From Sulfurovum sp. (GTDB lineage Bacteria > Campylobacterota > Campylobacteria > Campylobacterales > Sulfurovaceae), in NCBI GenBank assembly GCA_020721385.1, contig DYMW01000077.1, forward strand, positions 1 to 7,269: 7,269 nt of DNA, read 5' to 3'. This document shows positions 6,007 to 7,269 of this stretch, piece by piece (positions within the stretch are counted from its first letter, which is position 1; the number at the start of each line of letters is the position of its first letter). The position numbers and the translations under genes are program-made. The notes under the pieces were generated by a model, which saw only the letters and a program-made list of their open reading frames with translations, was not told the origin of the DNA and searched no databases.

Positions 6007-6537
6007 TTAACTAGCAGAAAGAAGTTCTTTACTATCTATGGTATTAATAATCTTCGCATCAATATCACAATTTAGTACATATCGGCTGATATTTGGTACC
6101 AAAAATGTTTTAGCATATCCCTCTTTAACCAATTTCTCATTAGTTTGAATAAAGAGATAATTTGTATCAGCAAAACGCTGAATCTCTGTTACTTTACCTA
6201 AAACTTCACCCTTTTCAACCACCAAACACTCTTCTAAATCAAACCAAAAGTATTCACCTTTTTTAAGGATACATCTCTTTTTTGTCTCCTCTAAAGAGGC
6301 ATAAAGTTTTGTATTGATTAATCTTTTTGCAGCATCAATTCCATCATAACCCTTAAATGCAATTAACTCTCGATTAAGATTAATACGGCTAATTTCAAGA
6401 GGTCCATTAGAACTCTCAAAAATTTCACCTACTTTAAATTGTTCTGGAAAGTCTGTATGTAAGTGGAGTTTCAAATCTCCTTGAAGAGCAACTGTTTTAC
6501 CAACTTGTGCTATAAAAAAACGTTTAGAGTTGTTCAT
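6007..6537 (-). CDS. rimM: Ribosome maturation factor RimM
   Basis: RimM binds S19 and helps mature the 3' domain of the 30S subunit. The 176-residue length is normal. The N-terminal barrel shows IAQVGKTVALQGDLKLHLHT, then DFPEQFKVG (residues 9-37). The C-terminal PRC-barrel domain shows GEYFWFDLEECLVV (94-107), with YFW in place of the common YYW, and then GKVTEI. FLVPNISRYV (145-154) matches the late LIP/VP segment. Its ATG directly abuts the stop of the KH gene (TAAATG), so the two are probably coupled. It stands in its conserved place before trmD. Confidence 0.95.
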   Translation of the reverse strand: MNNSKRFFIAQVGKTVALQGDLKLHLHTDFPEQFKVGEIFESSNGPLEISRINLNRELIAFKGYDGIDAAKRLINTKLYASLEETKKRCILKKGEYFWFDLEECLVVEKGEVLGKVTEIQRFADTNYLFIQTNEKLVKEGYAKTFLVPNISRYVLNCDIDAKIINTIDSKELLSAS

Positions 6538-6780
6538 TTATTTTTTGGCTTCTACATTAACACGGTAATTACATCCACCTTTGGCTTTACAACCAGAGAT
6601 GACTGTTTTAATAGAGTTAATCATTCGCCCCTCTTTACCAATAAGCTTACCAACATCATCGCTGTTTGCAATAATAGTAATCTCATCATAATTCTCCTCT
6701 AAATTTTTAACCGAAACGGCTATATCTTCAGGGTGATTTACTAAAAGCTTGGCATATTCAGCAACGAAATTAGCAACCAT
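6538..6780 (-). CDS. khpA: Small KH-domain RNA-binding protein KhpA
   Basis: This is an 80-residue single type-II KH domain, the size of KhpA (YlqC), which binds many RNAs and in some bacteria pairs with KhpB. The GxxG loop is seen in LIGKEGRMINSIKTVI (residues 47-62; Gly48 to Gly51). The N-terminal helix (VANFVAEYAKLLVNHPEDI) and the strand pair fit the family. Two cysteines (64, 70) lie in SGCKAKGGC. ATG 6780 is used because the typical N-terminus begins there; a GTG at 6816 opens a longer frame but lies inside rpsP. It begins 4 bp after the rpsP stop and abuts rimM. Confidence 0.92.
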   Translation of the reverse strand: MVANFVAEYAKLLVNHPEDIAVSVKNLEENYDEITIIANSDDVGKLIGKEGRMINSIKTVISGCKAKGGCNYRVNVEAKK

Positions 6781-6784
6781 AAAA

Positions 6785-7012
6785 CTATTTACCTGTAATC
6801 TTTTTAACCCTGTCACTCATTTGAGCACCAACAGAAGTCCAATAATTTAATCTTTCCATATCAACTGTCATGTTGTTTTCTTTAATCATTGGGTTATAGT
6901 GTCCAATTGATTCAATCCAACCACCATCTCTTCTTTTTCTACTGTCTGTTACTACGATTCTATAAAAAGGTTTCTTTTTTCTACCCATTCTTGTAAGTCT
7001 AATTGCTGTCAT
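6785..7012 (-). CDS. rpsP: 30S ribosomal protein S16
   Basis: S16 is a primary-to-secondary binding protein needed for 30S assembly. The 75-residue product carries the family pattern MTAIRLTRMGRKKKPFYRIV, then VTDSRKRRDGG, IESIGHYNPM and the tail GAQMSDRVKKITGK. ATG 7012 has AAGGAC about 5 bases upstream. It is the first gene of the visible operon; in related genomes ffh often precedes it, but here at least 257 bp without a supported gene separates it from whatever lies upstream. Confidence 0.97.
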   Translation of the reverse strand: MTAIRLTRMGRKKKPFYRIVVTDSRKRRDGGWIESIGHYNPMIKENNMTVDMERLNYWTSVGAQMSDRVKKITGK

Positions 7013-7062
7013 GTTTGTCCTTAATTTTAATACTTTTTTATTTCAGCTTGGATAACTAGTCC

Positions 7063-7082
7063 AAAAACGCAATAACCTGCGT
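7063..7082 (-). terminator. Terminator-like or attenuator hairpin before rpsP
   Basis: On the - strand ACGCA-GGTTAT-TGCGT is followed directly by TTTT. The stem is only 5 bp (6 with a terminal mismatch excluded), so it is weak. It lies about 50 bases before the rpsP start. The U-tract overlaps the start of the neighbouring TTGGA/TCCAA stem (7048-7064), so the two structures may compete. Confidence 0.4.
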
Positions 7083-7097
7083 GAGCCGTCTGCTGAA

Positions 7098-7126
7098 GAC
7101 AACTACCCATAAGTACTGACAACTAC
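7098..7126. repeat. 9-bp direct repeat GACAACTAC, 20-bp period
   Basis: GACAACTAC occurs at 7098-7106 and 7118-7126, exactly 20 bp apart, close to two helical turns. On the - strand it reads GTAGTTGTC. It falls between the candidate promoter and rpsP. It could be a regulator site or chance. Confidence 0.4.
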
Positions 7127-7163
7127 TCTTAATGAGAAAACACTCATCAACACTTGAAATCGA

Positions 7164-7172
7164 ATTTTACCA
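7164..7172 (-). promoter_or_regulatory. Candidate extended -10 promoter for rpsP operon
   Basis: On the - strand TGG-TAAAAT gives a TGn extended -10 with one mismatch to TATAAT. The DNA upstream (7173-7210) is very A/T-rich, and there is no clear -35. Transcription would start near 7157. Confidence 0.35.
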
Positions 7173-7269
7173 TAGAGTTGATTATTTTTAGCATAAATAA
7201 TATTAAAAGTTTTAATGGAAATTATGCCTTGAAGAAAAAAGTACCATCTCATGCCAAACGAGCAATTTA

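Larger units (their letters stand above)
7013..7269 (-). other. Gene-free region upstream of rpsP, possible structured leader
   Basis: No frame on either strand is convincing here. On the - strand the region holds a candidate promoter (7164-7172), a hairpin TGATGAG-N6-CTCATTA (7130-7149, one G-U pair), a duplicated 9-mer, a terminator-like hairpin (7063-7082) and a second hairpin TTGGA-N7-TCCAA (7048-7064). It could be the 5' leader of the ribosomal operon or the 3' region of an upstream gene plus the rpsP promoter. The leader would be about 145 bases if the promoter call is right. Confidence 0.4.

Noticed and set aside
6781..6816. GTG start of the KH protein 12 codons earlier
   Set aside because: It lies inside rpsP and adds residues not seen in KhpA; ATG 6780 gives the usual 80-residue length.
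7232..7256. Sigma-54-like promoter on the - strand (TTGGCAT...)
   Set aside because: The required GC of the -12 element is absent at the correct spacing.
7251..7269. Start of a + strand gene (ATG, MPNEQF)
   Set aside because: Only six codons are visible and there is no clear ribosome site.

Overview
The window looks like a free-living, nitrate/nitrite-respiring member of the Campylobacterota (Sulfurimonas/Sulfurovum/Arcobacter-like). The evidence is the AT-rich composition, the S16 - KH protein - RimM - TrmD - L19 order, extended -10 promoters without a clear -35, and a cytochrome cd1 gene. The genus cannot be fixed from the sequence alone.

Left part, + strand (1-3480). The tail of an unidentified gene (1-39) is followed by a REP-like inverted doublet (53-116). 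Next comes a small membrane-protein reading frame with a good ribosome binding site but an in-frame amber codon (142-291). A short region with three adjacent dyads (308-353) precedes nirS, a periplasmic cytochrome cd1 nitrite reductase family protein (384-2102). An outer-membrane porin of the alginate-export/OprD-like type follows 39 bp later (2142-3356). The two probably form one transcript that ends in a long inverted repeat with a U-rich tail (3392-3479). Together they suggest a porin that lets small anions or other solutes into a periplasm where nitrite is reduced.

Middle, - strand (3477-4846). A promoter with a consensus extended -10 (4838-4846) drives a conserved membrane protein of unknown function (4220-4807). 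This is translationally coupled by a TAGTG overlap to a DEDDh 3'-5' exonuclease with an ExoX-type C-terminal domain (3477-4220). The pair converges on the nirS-porin unit.

Right part, - strand (4873-7269). This is the ribosome-assembly operon rpsP - khpA - rimM - trmD - rplS. Gaps are 0 to about 28 bp and it ends in a strong intrinsic terminator (4873-4902). It encodes ribosomal proteins S16 and L19, the 30S maturation factor RimM, the tRNA m1G37 methyltransferase TrmD and a small KH RNA-binding protein. Upstream of rpsP (7013-7269) there is no supported gene. That stretch holds a possible promoter, hairpins and a 9-bp direct repeat, which may be a regulatory leader.

Most of the window is ordinary. 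The points worth a second look are the amber-interrupted small membrane protein, the REP-like doublet with paired stem changes, departures from the classical NirS d1 pocket, and the uncharacterised membrane protein coupled to the exonuclease.
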